Shown: positions 17,507 through 25,260 of the stretch, one piece after another
How the letters are laid out: each line of letters opens with the position of its first letter
Position numbering within the stretch: position 1 is the first letter of the stretch
Assembly (NCBI RefSeq): GCF_011207455.1
Contig: NZ_CP048877.1
Span: 1,604,576-1,668,575, forward strand
Direction: 5' to 3'
Origin: Thermosulfuriphilus ammonigenes
GTDB lineage: Bacteria > Desulfobacterota > Thermodesulfobacteria > Thermodesulfobacteriales > ST65
Length of the DNA: 64,000 nucleotides
Notes under the pieces: generated by a model
Told to the model about the DNA's origin: nothing
What the model saw: the letters and a program-made list of their open reading frames with translations, nothing else
Database searches by the model: none
Program-made: the position numbers and the translations under genes

Positions 17507-18751
17507 GTGAGACGCCGGGTTGTAGTTACGGGTTTGGGGGCGGTTACCCCAGTGGGAATCGGGGTGGAGGAGAGCTGGAACAATCTGATAGCCGGGCGTT
17601 CGGGTATTGGTCCGGTGACCAGATTTGATGCCTCAGCCATGCCGAGCCGGATAGCCGGGGAGGTCAAGGACTTTCGGCCGCAGGATTTCCTCCCTAAAAA
17701 GTTGATTTCTCGTTTGGACACCTTCATTCATTATGCGGTGGCGGCGGCCCGGATGGCTATGGAGGATGCCAAGCTTGAGGTTTCTGACTCTGAAGCCGAA
17801 CGGGTTGGTACAGTGATCGGTGTGGGGATGGGAGGCATGGGTGTGGTGGAGCGTAGCGCCTTTGTCCTCCAGGAGAAGGGGCCCCGGCGAATAACCCCCT
17901 TTTTCATTCCTATGATTATTCCCAATATGGCTGCCGGTCAGGTGGCCATCATGTTTAACGCCAAGGGGCCAAATACCGCCCTTTCTACTGCTTGTGCCGC
18001 CGGCAGTCATGCTATCGGTGAGGCCTTCCGGCTTATCCAACATGGACAGGCGGAGGTGATGATCGCCGGAGGAGCCGAGTCAGTCATGACACCTTTGGCC
18101 TTTGCCGGGTTCTCTTCCATGAAGGCCCTCTCAACCAAGTTCAACGATGAGCCGGAACGAGCCAGCCGGCCTTTTGATGCCGAACGGGACGGTTTTGTTA
18201 TTGCCGAGGGGGCCGGAATTTTGATTTTAGAGTCTCTGGAACATGCCCAATCGCGGGGGGCCAAAATCTTAGCAGAGATAGTGGGCTACGGCCTTACCGC
18301 TGATGCCTATCACATGACAGCCCCTCCAGAAGACGGTGAGGGCGCGGCCCGCTGTATGGAGCAGGCCTTGGCCGATGCTGGTCTGAGCTACAAAGAGGTA
18401 GATTACATAAATGCCCATGGAACCAGTACCCCTCTTAACGATCTTTGTGAGACCAGGGCCATCAAGACAGTTTTCAAGGAGCGGGCCAAGGAGATTCCTG
18501 TTTCTTCTACCAAGTCTATGACGGGCCATCTTCTGGGAGGGGCCGGCGGAGTAGAGGCTGTCTTTTCTGTCAAGACCATCGTTGAAGGGGTTATTCCCCC
18601 AACCATTAATTACGAGACCCCTGACCCTGACTGTGATCTGGACTACGTTCCCAATAAGGCCCGCCGGGCCGATGTTAAAGTGGCCCTTTCCAACTCTTTT
18701 GGTTTTGGGGGAACTAACGCCGTCTTGATATTCAAAAAATTTGAAGGTTAA
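17507..18751 (+). CDS. fabF: 3-oxoacyl-ACP synthase II (FabF)
   Basis: Elongating condensing enzyme. The Cys-His-His triad is present: Cys in S-T-A-C-A-A-G-S-H, His in N-A-H-G-T-S-T-P, and His in [11 protein letters not shown] place the start at GTG 17507, giving 414 residues and the family start [10 protein letters not shown]. An open frame to TTG 17465 exists but would overlap acpP by 29 bp. AGGGG lies at the right distance before the GTG. fabD, fabZ and an enoyl reductase are not in the operon. Confidence 0.95.
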   Translation: MRRRVVVTGLGAVTPVGIGVEESWNNLIAGRSGIGPVTRFDASAMPSRIAGEVKDFRPQDFLPKKLISRLDTFIHYAVAAARMAMEDAKLEVSDSEAERVGTVIGVGMGGMGVVERSAFVLQEKGPRRITPFFIPMIIPNMAAGQVAIMFNAKGPNTALSTACAAGSHAIGEAFRLIQHGQAEVMIAGGAESVMTPLAFAGFSSMKALSTKFNDEPERASRPFDAERDGFVIAEGAGILILESLEHAQSRGAKILAEIVGYGLTADAYHMTAPPEDGEGAARCMEQALADAGLSYKEVDYINAHGTSTPLNDLCETRAIKTVFKERAKEIPVSSTKSMTGHLLGGAGGVEAVFSVKTIVEGVIPPTINYETPDPDCDLDYVPNKARRADVKVALSNSFGFGGTNAVLIFKKFEG

Positions 18752-18756
18752 GTCAT

Positions 18757-19218
18757 ATGCGGATAGCCATCGGAGCCGATCATGCCGGTTTTACCCTCAA
18801 GGAGAAGATTAGAAATCTTCTTGAGGAGATGGGGCATCAGGTTGTTGATGTCGGTTGTCATTCCTGTGATTCAGTAGATTATCCTCTATTTGGGGCCAAA
18901 GTGGCCGGTCTGGTATCCCAAGGAGAATGTGATCGGGGAGTTCTTGTTTGTGGTACGGGGATTGGTATGAGCCTGGTGGCTAACCGTTTTCCGGCAGTGA
19001 GGGCCGCTCTCTGCCACGAGATTTACACGACTAAAATGGCCCGTCTCCACAACGATGCCAACATCTTGGTCATTGGGGGGCGAGTGGTGGGTGAGGCCCT
19101 GGCCTTAGAGATGGTCCGGGTTTTTTTTGAGACGCCCTTTGAAGGTGGCCGTCATGCTCGAAGGCTTGAACTTATAAACAAACTTACCACTCAGGGAACT
19201 GATTATGAGTCATCTTAA
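18757..19218 (+). CDS. rpiB: Ribose-5-phosphate isomerase B
   Basis: Interconverts ribose-5-phosphate and ribulose-5-phosphate. The 153-aa protein has the RpiB/LacAB landmarks: start [10 protein letters not shown], then [12 protein letters not shown] near residue 65, with the active-site Cys, and [12 protein letters not shown] near 99. rpiB followed by glyA (14-bp overlap) is a frequent pair in anaerobes. Confidence 0.94.
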   Translation: MRIAIGADHAGFTLKEKIRNLLEEMGHQVVDVGCHSCDSVDYPLFGAKVAGLVSQGECDRGVLVCGTGIGMSLVANRFPAVRAALCHEIYTTKMARLHNDANILVIGGRVVGEALALEMVRVFFETPFEGGRHARRLELINKLTTQGTDYESS

Positions 19219-20479
19219 AGCCACAGATCCTGAGATCTTCGGGGTTATCGGTCAGGAACTTGTTCGTCAGAGTACCAAACTGGAGCTTATCGCCTCTGAG
19301 AATTTTGCCAGTCTGGCCGTTATGGAGGCTGAAGGTAGCATTCTGATGAACAAGTATGCCGAGGGCTATCCCGGACGACGCTACTATGGAGGGTGTGAAT
19401 TTGTCGATATCGCCGAAACTTTAGCCATTGAACGGGCCAATACCCTTTTTGGTTCCGAATACGCCAACGTTCAACCGCACTCGGGAACCCAGGCCAATAT
19501 GGCCGTCTACTTTGCCTGTCTGTCTCCTGGAGACACCATTCTGACCATGAATCTGGCCCACGGGGGTCATCTATCGCATGGTAGTCCAGTTAACTTTTCG
19601 GGCCGTCTTTACCAGGTGGTACATTATGGGGTCTCGGCGGAGACAGAGACCATCGACTATGAAGAACTAGAAAAGCTGGCCCTTAAGGCCCGGCCCAAAC
19701 TTATTGTCGCCGGAGCCAGTGCCTATCCGCGGACCATAGATTTTGAGGCCTTCCGGATAATAGCTGACAAGGTGGAAGCCTATCTAATGGTGGATATGGC
19801 CCACATTGCTGGATTGGTGGCCGCAGGGATTCATCCTTCGCCGGTTCCTTTCGCTGATTTTGTTACCTCTACTACTCACAAGACCCTCCGGGGGCCAAGA
19901 GGAGGGTTCATCCTGGCCAAAGAGAGATTTGCCAGGCTACTTAACAGCCAGATCTTTCCGGGTATCCAGGGTGGGCCTTTGATGAATGTCATTGCCGCCA
20001 AGGCAGTCTGTTTTAAGGAGGCCTTGGAGCCTGGTTTTAAAACCTATGCCCAGCAAGTGGTGGCCAACGCCCGGGCTTTAGCCACTGTGCTCAAGGCAGA
20101 AGGTTTCCGGCTGGTCTCTGGAGGGACTGATAATCATCTTCTTCTTATTGATTTGCGGAGCGTGGGCCTTACTGGTCGGGAGGCTGAGGCTGCTCTTGAT
20201 CGAGCTGGAATAACTGTTAACAAAAACGCCATCCCCTTTGATCCCCAGAAGCCCACGGTTACTAGTGGTATTCGTCTGGGTACAGCAGCTTTAACCACCC
20301 GGGGGATGCGAGAGCCAGAAATGGAAATGATAGGCACCTGGATCTCCACTATTCTTAAAGATCCAGCCAATGAGACCCTGATTAAGGAGGTTCGGGGTAA
20401 GGTTCAGGAGCTTTGCCGGACCTTTCCTCTTTATCCAGAGCTTCATGAGATCTACAACGGAGATCGCTGGTCGGCCTAG
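19205..20479 (+). CDS. glyA: Serine hydroxymethyltransferase
   Basis: PLP enzyme that converts serine and tetrahydrofolate to glycine and methylene-THF. The 424-aa protein shows [21 protein letters not shown], and the PLP-lysine segment [14 protein letters not shown]. It overlaps rpiB upstream and the deaminase gene downstream (35 bp). Confidence 0.97.
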   Translation: MSHLKATDPEIFGVIGQELVRQSTKLELIASENFASLAVMEAEGSILMNKYAEGYPGRRYYGGCEFVDIAETLAIERANTLFGSEYANVQPHSGTQANMAVYFACLSPGDTILTMNLAHGGHLSHGSPVNFSGRLYQVVHYGVSAETETIDYEELEKLALKARPKLIVAGASAYPRTIDFEAFRIIADKVEAYLMVDMAHIAGLVAAGIHPSPVPFADFVTSTTHKTLRGPRGGFILAKERFARLLNSQIFPGIQGGPLMNVIAAKAVCFKEALEPGFKTYAQQVVANARALATVLKAEGFRLVSGGTDNHLLLIDLRSVGLTGREAEAALDRAGITVNKNAIPFDPQKPTVTSGIRLGTAALTTRGMREPEMEMIGTWISTILKDPANETLIKEVRGKVQELCRTFPLYPELHEIYNGDRWSA

Positions 20480-20912
20480 TTGGGAGGCCTATTTCATGTC
20501 GATCGCCCGGCTGGTTGCCGAGCGATCAACATGCCTGCGCCGTAAGGTTGGAGCCCTTCTGGTTAAAGATAAACGGATTTTGGCCACAGGTTATAATGGA
20601 GCCCCTTCTGGTTTGAGACACTGTCTGGAGATTGGTTGCCTGAGAGAGCGGCTGGCCATTCCTTCTGGTCAGCGTCACGAGCTCTGTCGGGGACTTCATG
20701 CTGAGCAAAATCTCATAATTCAGGCTGCTTACCACGGAATAGGTATCGCCGGAGCCACTCTTTTTTGTACCCATTTTCCCTGCGTTATCTGCACCAAAAT
20801 GCTTATCAATGCTGGGGTGGTGGAGGTCTTTTATTTAGAAGGCTATCCGGACGAGCTTTCCCGAGAGATGCTGGAAGAAGCCGGCGTTCGGGTTATGAGG
20901 TTTAAAGGATGA
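20445..20912 (+). CDS. Deoxycytidylate deaminase (ComEB-like)
   Basis: Zinc enzyme that turns dCMP into dUMP for dTMP synthesis. The 155-aa protein has the zinc and proton-shuttle motif H-A-E-Q-N near residue 87, then P-C-V-I-C-T-K-M-L near 107, and begins with the family segment R-P-S-W-E-A-Y-F-M. That segment requires the ATG at 20445, inside glyA, rather than the later ATG at 20496. Next to glyA this places one-carbon supply and dUMP supply together. nrdR follows with an ATGA overlap. Confidence 0.92.
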   Translation: MRSTTEIAGRPSWEAYFMSIARLVAERSTCLRRKVGALLVKDKRILATGYNGAPSGLRHCLEIGCLRERLAIPSGQRHELCRGLHAEQNLIIQAAYHGIGIAGATLFCTHFPCVICTKMLINAGVVEVFYLEGYPDELSREMLEEAGVRVMRFKG

Positions 20913-21394
20913 AGTGTCCTCGTTGCGCCCATCCGGAGACCAAGGTAGTGGATTCCAGAACCACTAAGGATGGAGTGGCTATCCGTCGGCGTCGGGAGTG
21001 TCTCTCATGTAGTCATCGTTTTACCACTTACGAACGGATAGAAGAGAGTCTCCCCATGGTGGTTAAGAAAGACGGCCGGCGAGAGGCCTTTAGCCGGCAA
21101 AAGATAATCGAAGGCATTAAGAAAGCCTGCGAAAAACGACCCATTAGCATGGATGAAATCGAAGCCTTTGTGAACTCCTTAGAAAGAGAGCTGCTTGAGC
21201 GAGGAGAGAAGGAGATTCCTTCAGCTTATATCGGCGAGCGAGTGATGGAAAGGCTTCATGAGTGGGATGAGGTAGCCTACGTTCGCTTTGCCTCGGTATA
21301 TCGTCAATTCAAAGATGTTTCGGAGTTTATTGAACAAGTTCAACAGCTAATCAAGACCCGCAGGGTTCCTCCTAAAAACGCTCCTAAGGCCTAG
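20909..21394 (+). CDS. nrdR: Transcriptional repressor NrdR
   Basis: Represses ribonucleotide reductase genes in response to ATP/dATP. The 161-aa protein has the zinc ribbon (C-P-R-C at 3-6 and C-L-S-C near 31-34) and an ATP-cone (about 49-139, starting [13 protein letters not shown]). It is co-transcribed with the deaminase, linking dNTP control to dNTP synthesis. It converges with the next gene with no space for a terminator. Confidence 0.96.
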   Translation: MKCPRCAHPETKVVDSRTTKDGVAIRRRRECLSCSHRFTTYERIEESLPMVVKKDGRREAFSRQKIIEGIKKACEKRPISMDEIEAFVNSLERELLERGEKEIPSAYIGERVMERLHEWDEVAYVRFASVYRQFKDVSEFIEQVQQLIKTRRVPPKNAPKA

Positions 21395-21789
21395 AAGGTC
21401 AAAACTTTATCGCTACTCCAGATGAGCCGATAAAGATCCTTTCGCCCACCTCGAGGGCAGAGTTCAGAGGGGGAGATCTGGTGCATTTTCATGGCTGTGC
21501 CACAAGCAATGAGCCTACCTCCTTCGTCTAAAAAGGATTCAAGTTTTTCGTCAATATCAAATTCGTCACTATCTATTTCAGAAATAGTCACCCCCTTGCC
21601 CAAAAGAAATATTGTCACTTGATCTCCCTTACTTAAGGCAAAGTTGGCTATTCGTAGGGCCTGCCAGGCAGTCTCTGGGTCATTGGTGGAGATGACAATG
21701 GCTAAACGGTTGGCCTCTTGGGCTTTAAGAACTCCAACCAAAAGGGCTAAGATAACCAAGATTAGCAAGCTAAAATTAATTGCTTTCAT
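21391..21789 (-). CDS. Exported DsrE-family-like protein
   Basis: The 132-aa protein starts with a signal-peptide-like segment (residues 1-23, ending near L-K-A-Q-E-A). The rest looks like a DsrE/YchN fold: [15 protein letters not shown], then [24 protein letters not shown], then [12 protein letters not shown] near residue 90. The Cys there is the position used for sulfur transfer in some relatives; a second Cys follows in E-L-C-P-R-G. Export would place it in the periplasm, unusual for sulfur-relay proteins. Function uncertain. Confidence 0.7.
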   Translation of the reverse strand: MKAINFSLLILVILALLVGVLKAQEANRLAIVISTNDPETAWQALRIANFALSKGDQVTIFLLGKGVTISEIDSDEFDIDEKLESFLDEGGRLIACGTAMKMHQISPSELCPRGGRKDLYRLIWSSDKVLTF

Positions 21790-21820
21790 CCGGTATCTCC
21801 CTCTCTTTTATTAAACATTA

Positions 21821-21849
21821 TTTATATCAAAACTCTTTTATATAAGCAA
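21821..21849 (-). promoter_or_regulatory. Predicted promoter for the DsrE-like gene
   Basis: On the minus strand: TTGCTT (21849-21844), 17-bp spacer, TATAAA (21826-21821), 32 bp upstream of the start codon. The -10 box matches 5 of 6 consensus bases. The region is strongly AT-rich. Confidence 0.5.
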
Positions 21850-21997
21850 GTCAAGAAACTTAAAACCCGGAAGAATGAAAAGCGTTGCGAGTCAGAGTTA
21901 AAATATATATTTTCTAAAAAAGATTTTTCGGATTTTTGGAGGAACGTATTTTGCTTATTAAGGCCTAAAAACATTACATTGAGAAAGGAGAGGGGCC

Positions 21998-22201
21998 TTG
22001 AGCGCCTTGGGAGCCTTTTTTACCTGGGAAGACTTACTGGTTATTGTGATCGGTGGGGTATCAGTATGGATTCTCTTCCACCATTTTCGTCAGATGATCG
22101 GCGGCAGTGGGGGAGCCTCTGGCTGAGGGGGCTGTGGATCATCCTGCCAGATAGGCGGGAAGGAAGAATCCGAAAAGTCTGAAGTAGACTACCCAAAGTA
22201 A
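21998..22201 (+). CDS. FeoB-associated Cys-rich membrane protein with in-frame TGA (candidate selenoprotein, 67 aa)
   Basis: In the frame from TTG 21998 one TGA (22124-22126, codon 43) interrupts an otherwise sensible small protein ending at TAA 22199-22201. Residues 12-30 form one membrane helix, followed by H-H-F-R-Q-M-I-G-G-S-G-G-A-S-G. Then comes the TGA, then G-G-C-G-S-S-C and a charged tail. This is the layout of the FeoB-associated Cys-rich family, in which a membrane helix is followed by a Gly/Cys cluster. The TGA stands where a Cys is expected, giving U-x2-C-x3-C. A hairpin suited to a bacterial SECIS follows at 22143-22159. AAAGGAG lies 7 bp before the TTG. feoA starts 124 bp downstream. 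Alternatives are a nonsense mutation or early termination; selA, selB and selC are not in the window. Confidence 0.62.
22124..22171 (+). promoter_or_regulatory. Candidate bacterial SECIS element
   Basis: Begins with the in-frame TGA. A 6-bp stem (CCTGCC 22143-22148 with GGCGGG 22154-22159, one U-G pair) closes a 5-nt loop AGATA. A possible lower stem is GGAT (22136-22139) with ATCC (22168-22171). The apical loop begins 22 nt after the TGA and has G at its second position. Both agree with the published bacterial SECIS model: loop 16-37 nt from UGA and G among the first two loop bases. Pairing was judged by eye; no energy was computed. Confidence 0.5.
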
Positions 22202-22211
22202 TTTTTATTGC

Positions 22212-22240
22212 TTGACATTCTCAATAAACCCATCTATGTT
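22212..22240 (+). promoter_or_regulatory. Predicted promoter for feoAB
   Basis: TTGACA (22212-22217), 17-bp spacer, TATGTT (22235-22240), about 85 bp before feoA. feoAB may therefore be transcribed separately from, or in addition to, read-through from the small gene at 21998. I saw no convincing Fur box. Confidence 0.55.
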
Positions 22241-22324
22241 AACCTTCCGATAGACGAAGGGCCCTTTTATCTACCATCTGACATTTTAAGTCATCAATTG
22301 CCAAAAATTTGACGGGAGGTATTT

Positions 22325-22552
22325 ATGCGCTCCTTAGATGGTTTTGGTGCTGGGGCTCGATTGCGGGTGGTTTCTGTTAGGGGGCGGGGGGCTGTGAGGA
22401 GGCGAATTCTTGATATGGGTCTCGTTCCCGGGGTGCTTCTGGAGATAGAAAGGGTGGCTCCGTTGGGAGATCCGGTGACGGTAAGGCTTCGTGGTTATTA
22501 TCTTTCTCTGCGTCGGGAAGAGACCCGTAGCATTATCGTTGAGCCCGTTTAA
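22325..22552 (+). CDS. feoA: Ferrous iron transport protein A
   Basis: The 75-aa SH3-like protein matches FeoA: G-A-x-L-R-V-V-S-V-R-G then R-R-R-I-L-D-M-G-L-V-P-G near residue 27, and a closing R-x-E-E-T-R-S-I-I-V-E. It is a cytoplasmic partner of FeoB needed for Fe(II) uptake. A GGGAGG ribosome site precedes the ATG. feoB follows 59 bp after its stop. Confidence 0.94.
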   Translation: MRSLDGFGAGARLRVVSVRGRGAVRRRILDMGLVPGVLLEIERVAPLGDPVTVRLRGYYLSLRREETRSIIVEPV

Positions 22553-22611
22553 TTTTTTCTCTTTTATTGTTAATGATTCTCTGCAATAGATTCAATAAGG
22601 AGGGGGTTGGG

Positions 22612-24846
22612 GTGTTGGATGAGATAAAGATTGCTTTGGCCGGAAATCCTAACTCAGGCAAGACGACCATCTTTAACAATCTCACCGGGGCCCGCCAGAA
22701 GGTGGGTAATTATCCCGGAGTTACGGTGGAGAGAAAGGAGGGGATATTAGAGCTGGAGGGAGAACGCTTGCGAATCATCGACCTGCCAGGAACTTATTCT
22801 CTGACGGCCTATTCTCTAGAGGAGCTTATTGCCCGTCAGGTCCTCATTGAAGAAAAGCCCCAGATAGTGGTCAATATCGTTGACGCCTCCAATCTTGAAC
22901 GAAATCTCTATCTCACTCTCCAGCTTCTTGAACTCGGGATTCCGGTAGTGGTGGTTCTTAACATGATGGATATCGTCCGTAAGCGGGGCTATCATCTCAG
23001 CCCCCAAGTTTTGTCTAAAGAGCTGGGAGTTCCGGTAGTTTCTACCGTAGGGCACCGTAAAGAGGGAATGAAAGATCTCCTTCAGACAATAAAAGGGGTC
23101 CTCAAAGGGGAGATTAAGGCTTATGGCCTAAAGAGACGTTTTCCGGCGCCCATTGAAGAGGCAATTGATCATCTTCAGAGAAGTCTGGCCGGAAGAGGCC
23201 TTCCGGCTGAACCTCGCTGGCTGGCCATTAAGGCCTTGGAGGGAGATGTTGAAGTTCTGCGTCTTCTTAGGGAGAAGGCCGGTCTTAATGGAGAGTTGGA
23301 GGATATCCTTCATGAGGCCATCAAGATCCTTGAGGAAAAATGTGGGGCTGATCCAGAGAGCCTCTTAGCCGATGCCCGCTACCAGGCTATAAGCGATTTA
23401 GTCTCCCGTTCTCTTAAGCGTCCGAAGACTGAAACGGTCAGCCTTTCCGATAGGATAGACCAGGTTTTGTGTCATCGTTTTTGGGGGCTACCCATATTTC
23501 TGGTCTTTATGTGGTTTATGTTTCAGGCCGTCTTTAGCTGGTCGGCACCCTTTACTGAGGCCCTGGAGGGCTTTTTTTCCTGGTTGGGCGGCCGGGTGGA
23601 GGCCAGTCTGCCTTCTGGTCACCTAAGAAGCCTTCTTGTTGACGGTATTATCGGTGGGGTGGGGGGAGTTTTGGTCTTTCTTCCTCAAATTATTATCCTC
23701 TTCCTCTTTATTGCCCTTTTTGAGGATACAGGCTACATGGCCCGGGCGGCCTTCATAATGGACCGGGCCCTTTCTCCCTTGGGGCTCCACGGCAAAAGTT
23801 TTGTGCCCCTTCTTTCGGCCTTTGGTTGCAACATTCCAGGAATTATGGCGGCAAGGACTTTAGAGAATCAGCGCCTGCGCCTTTTAACCATCTTAGCGGC
23901 CCCATTTATGAGTTGTACGGCCAGGCTGCCTATTTATATCCTGTTTATTGCCGCCTTTATCCCCCAGAGGGAATTCCTCGGGGGTTTGGTTAATCTTCAG
24001 GGGCTCGTTCTTTTTGGGATCTATCTTTTAGGTATTTTGGCGGCGGTGATCACGGTGCTTATTTTTAGCCGGACCGTCCTTGCCGGTGAAAAGCCCCCCT
24101 TTGTTATGGAGATGCCTCCCTATCGGATCCCAACTCTGCAAACCCTTTTCCTCCATATGTGGAATCGGGCTGTTCTTTACCTGCGCAAGGCAGGGACAAT
24201 CATCTTGGCCATCTCGGTTCTTATGTGGCTTCTGTTTACCTTCCCCTCAAATCCGACTCTTGAAAAGAACTATGCTTCTCTTAAGGAGGAGGCCGCTCAA
24301 AGATTCCTGACAGAGACAAGCCTTACCCCGGAGGAGGTAGCAGGCCTTGATCTCTCCAGAGCTGAGAATGAATCCCTTGCCCGGGCCTATTCTGCCTATC
24401 AGGCCCGCATTTCTGAAATAGAGCGTCAGCAGGCCGCCGAGAGGCTTGAGAAGAGCTATGCTGGTCGCCTGGGGCAGCTAATAGAGCCCTTGATCCGCCC
24501 CCTTGGTTTTGACTGGCGTGTGGGTGTGGCCCTTACCAGTGCCTTTGCCGCCAAAGAGGTCTTTGTGGCCACTATGGGACAAATCTATTCGCTGGGAGAG
24601 GTGGGGGAGGACAATCCTTCCTTGATAGATTCCATCCGTAAAGATCCTATGTTTAGTCCTCTTACCGGAGTGGGGGTGATGATATTTTCTCTCCTTATGC
24701 TTCCTTGTATGGCCGCTCTTTCGGTAATTAAAATGGAGACGGCTTCCTGGAAGTGGCCGCTGGTGGTTGTTCTCTGGAATATGTCCTTGGCCTGGTTGGC
24801 CACCTTTTTCGGGGTTCGTCTTCTGGGGCCTCTTTTTTATTCCTAG
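22612..24846 (+). CDS. feoB: Ferrous iron transporter FeoB
   Basis: GTPase-coupled Fe(II) importer of the inner membrane. Start chosen at GTG 22612 because AAGGAGGG lies 8 bp before it; upstream frame to 22567 adds an unconserved stretch. The cytoplasmic G domain has G-N-P-N-S-G-K-T-T, V-G-N-Y-P-G-V-T-V-E, D-L-P-G-T-Y-S-L and N-M-M-D. A helical domain follows (about 180-290). The membrane part contains the Gate motifs (F-L-P-Q-I-I-I-L-F-L and M-S-C-T-A-R-L-P-I-Y) with the conserved Cys. Length about 745 aa. A predicted coiled, charged loop near residues 560-620 separates the last membrane blocks. Confidence 0.95.
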   Translation: MLDEIKIALAGNPNSGKTTIFNNLTGARQKVGNYPGVTVERKEGILELEGERLRIIDLPGTYSLTAYSLEELIARQVLIEEKPQIVVNIVDASNLERNLYLTLQLLELGIPVVVVLNMMDIVRKRGYHLSPQVLSKELGVPVVSTVGHRKEGMKDLLQTIKGVLKGEIKAYGLKRRFPAPIEEAIDHLQRSLAGRGLPAEPRWLAIKALEGDVEVLRLLREKAGLNGELEDILHEAIKILEEKCGADPESLLADARYQAISDLVSRSLKRPKTETVSLSDRIDQVLCHRFWGLPIFLVFMWFMFQAVFSWSAPFTEALEGFFSWLGGRVEASLPSGHLRSLLVDGIIGGVGGVLVFLPQIIILFLFIALFEDTGYMARAAFIMDRALSPLGLHGKSFVPLLSAFGCNIPGIMAARTLENQRLRLLTILAAPFMSCTARLPIYILFIAAFIPQREFLGGLVNLQGLVLFGIYLLGILAAVITVLIFSRTVLAGEKPPFVMEMPPYRIPTLQTLFLHMWNRAVLYLRKAGTIILAISVLMWLLFTFPSNPTLEKNYASLKEEAAQRFLTETSLTPEEVAGLDLSRAENESLARAYSAYQARISEIERQQAAERLEKSYAGRLGQLIEPLIRPLGFDWRVGVALTSAFAAKEVFVATMGQIYSLGEVGEDNPSLIDSIRKDPMFSPLTGVGVMIFSLLMLPCMAALSVIKMETASWKWPLVVVLWNMSLAWLATFFGVRLLGPLFYS

Positions 24847-24902
24847 TGTTATTGTTTTTAATATGATAACATTCAGGCGTCTTTGCTCTTTGATAATTGC
24901 AT

Positions 24903-24931
24903 TTGACACTATTTAATGAGTATGCTATCGA
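24903..24931 (+). promoter_or_regulatory. Predicted promoter before the cobalamin riboswitch
   Basis: TTGACA (24903-24908), 17-bp spacer, TATCGA (24926-24931). Transcription would begin just before the riboswitch. The -35 is perfect; the -10 is weak. Confidence 0.45.
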
Positions 24932-24944
24932 AACAGAAAATTCT

Positions 24945-25140
24945 CTCTGGGTGCCCTTTAAAGGGGTTAAACGGGAAGTCCGGTGCAAGTCCGGCGCTGG
25001 CCCGCAACCGTGACCGGGGACGAACACCGCTAGGCCTGGAGGGGCAAACCTCCGGGTGACAGGCCACTGGGGCCGGGAGGCCCTGGGAAGGCGCGGCAAG
25101 TAGGTTGATCCGGAAGCCGGGATACCGGCCCAGAGAGCAT
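24945..25140 (+). ncRNA. Cobalamin (B12) riboswitch
   Basis: Recognised from conserved blocks of the cobalamin aptamer. These are GGTGCC at the start (24947 on), the core block with A-C-G-G-G-A-A-G-T-C-C-G-G-T-G near 24970, and C-C-G-C-A-A-C-C-G-T. A hairpin arm spans 25035-25056. The B12 box is G-A-A-G-C-C-G-G-G-A-T-A-C-C-G-G-C-C near 25111-25130. It sits in the 5' leader of the porin gene (start 25261). No Rho-independent terminator is evident after it. The Shine-Dalgarno overlaps a small palindrome TCCTTTTAAGGA (25241-25252), so control may act on translation. High adenosylcobalamin would be expected to switch the porin off. The 24847-25260 gap holds nothing else visible. Confidence 0.92.
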
Positions 25141-25260
25141 GAAAGATGGACTTCGGGGCTTCCTGTCCATCTGGAGGGATACTCTTCCCAAATCTTCCTG
25201 CCTCGAAGTTTCCACTTTCGATTAGGTCTTTTTAAAAAAATCCTTTTAAGGAGGGGGTTT

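Noticed and set aside
16833-17727. Two long minus-strand frames opposite fabG, acpP and fabF
   Set aside because: Antisense to well-conserved fatty acid genes, no recognisable domains.
21979-22182. 67-aa open frame over the region before feoA
   Set aside because: Its frame gives no plausible protein; the overlapping frame from 21998, with one TGA, gives a membrane helix plus Cys motif and has the better ribosome site.
25105-25260. N-terminal extension of the porin reading frame
   Set aside because: It runs through the cobalamin riboswitch; the ATG at 25261 has a strong ribosome site and a signal peptide follows directly.
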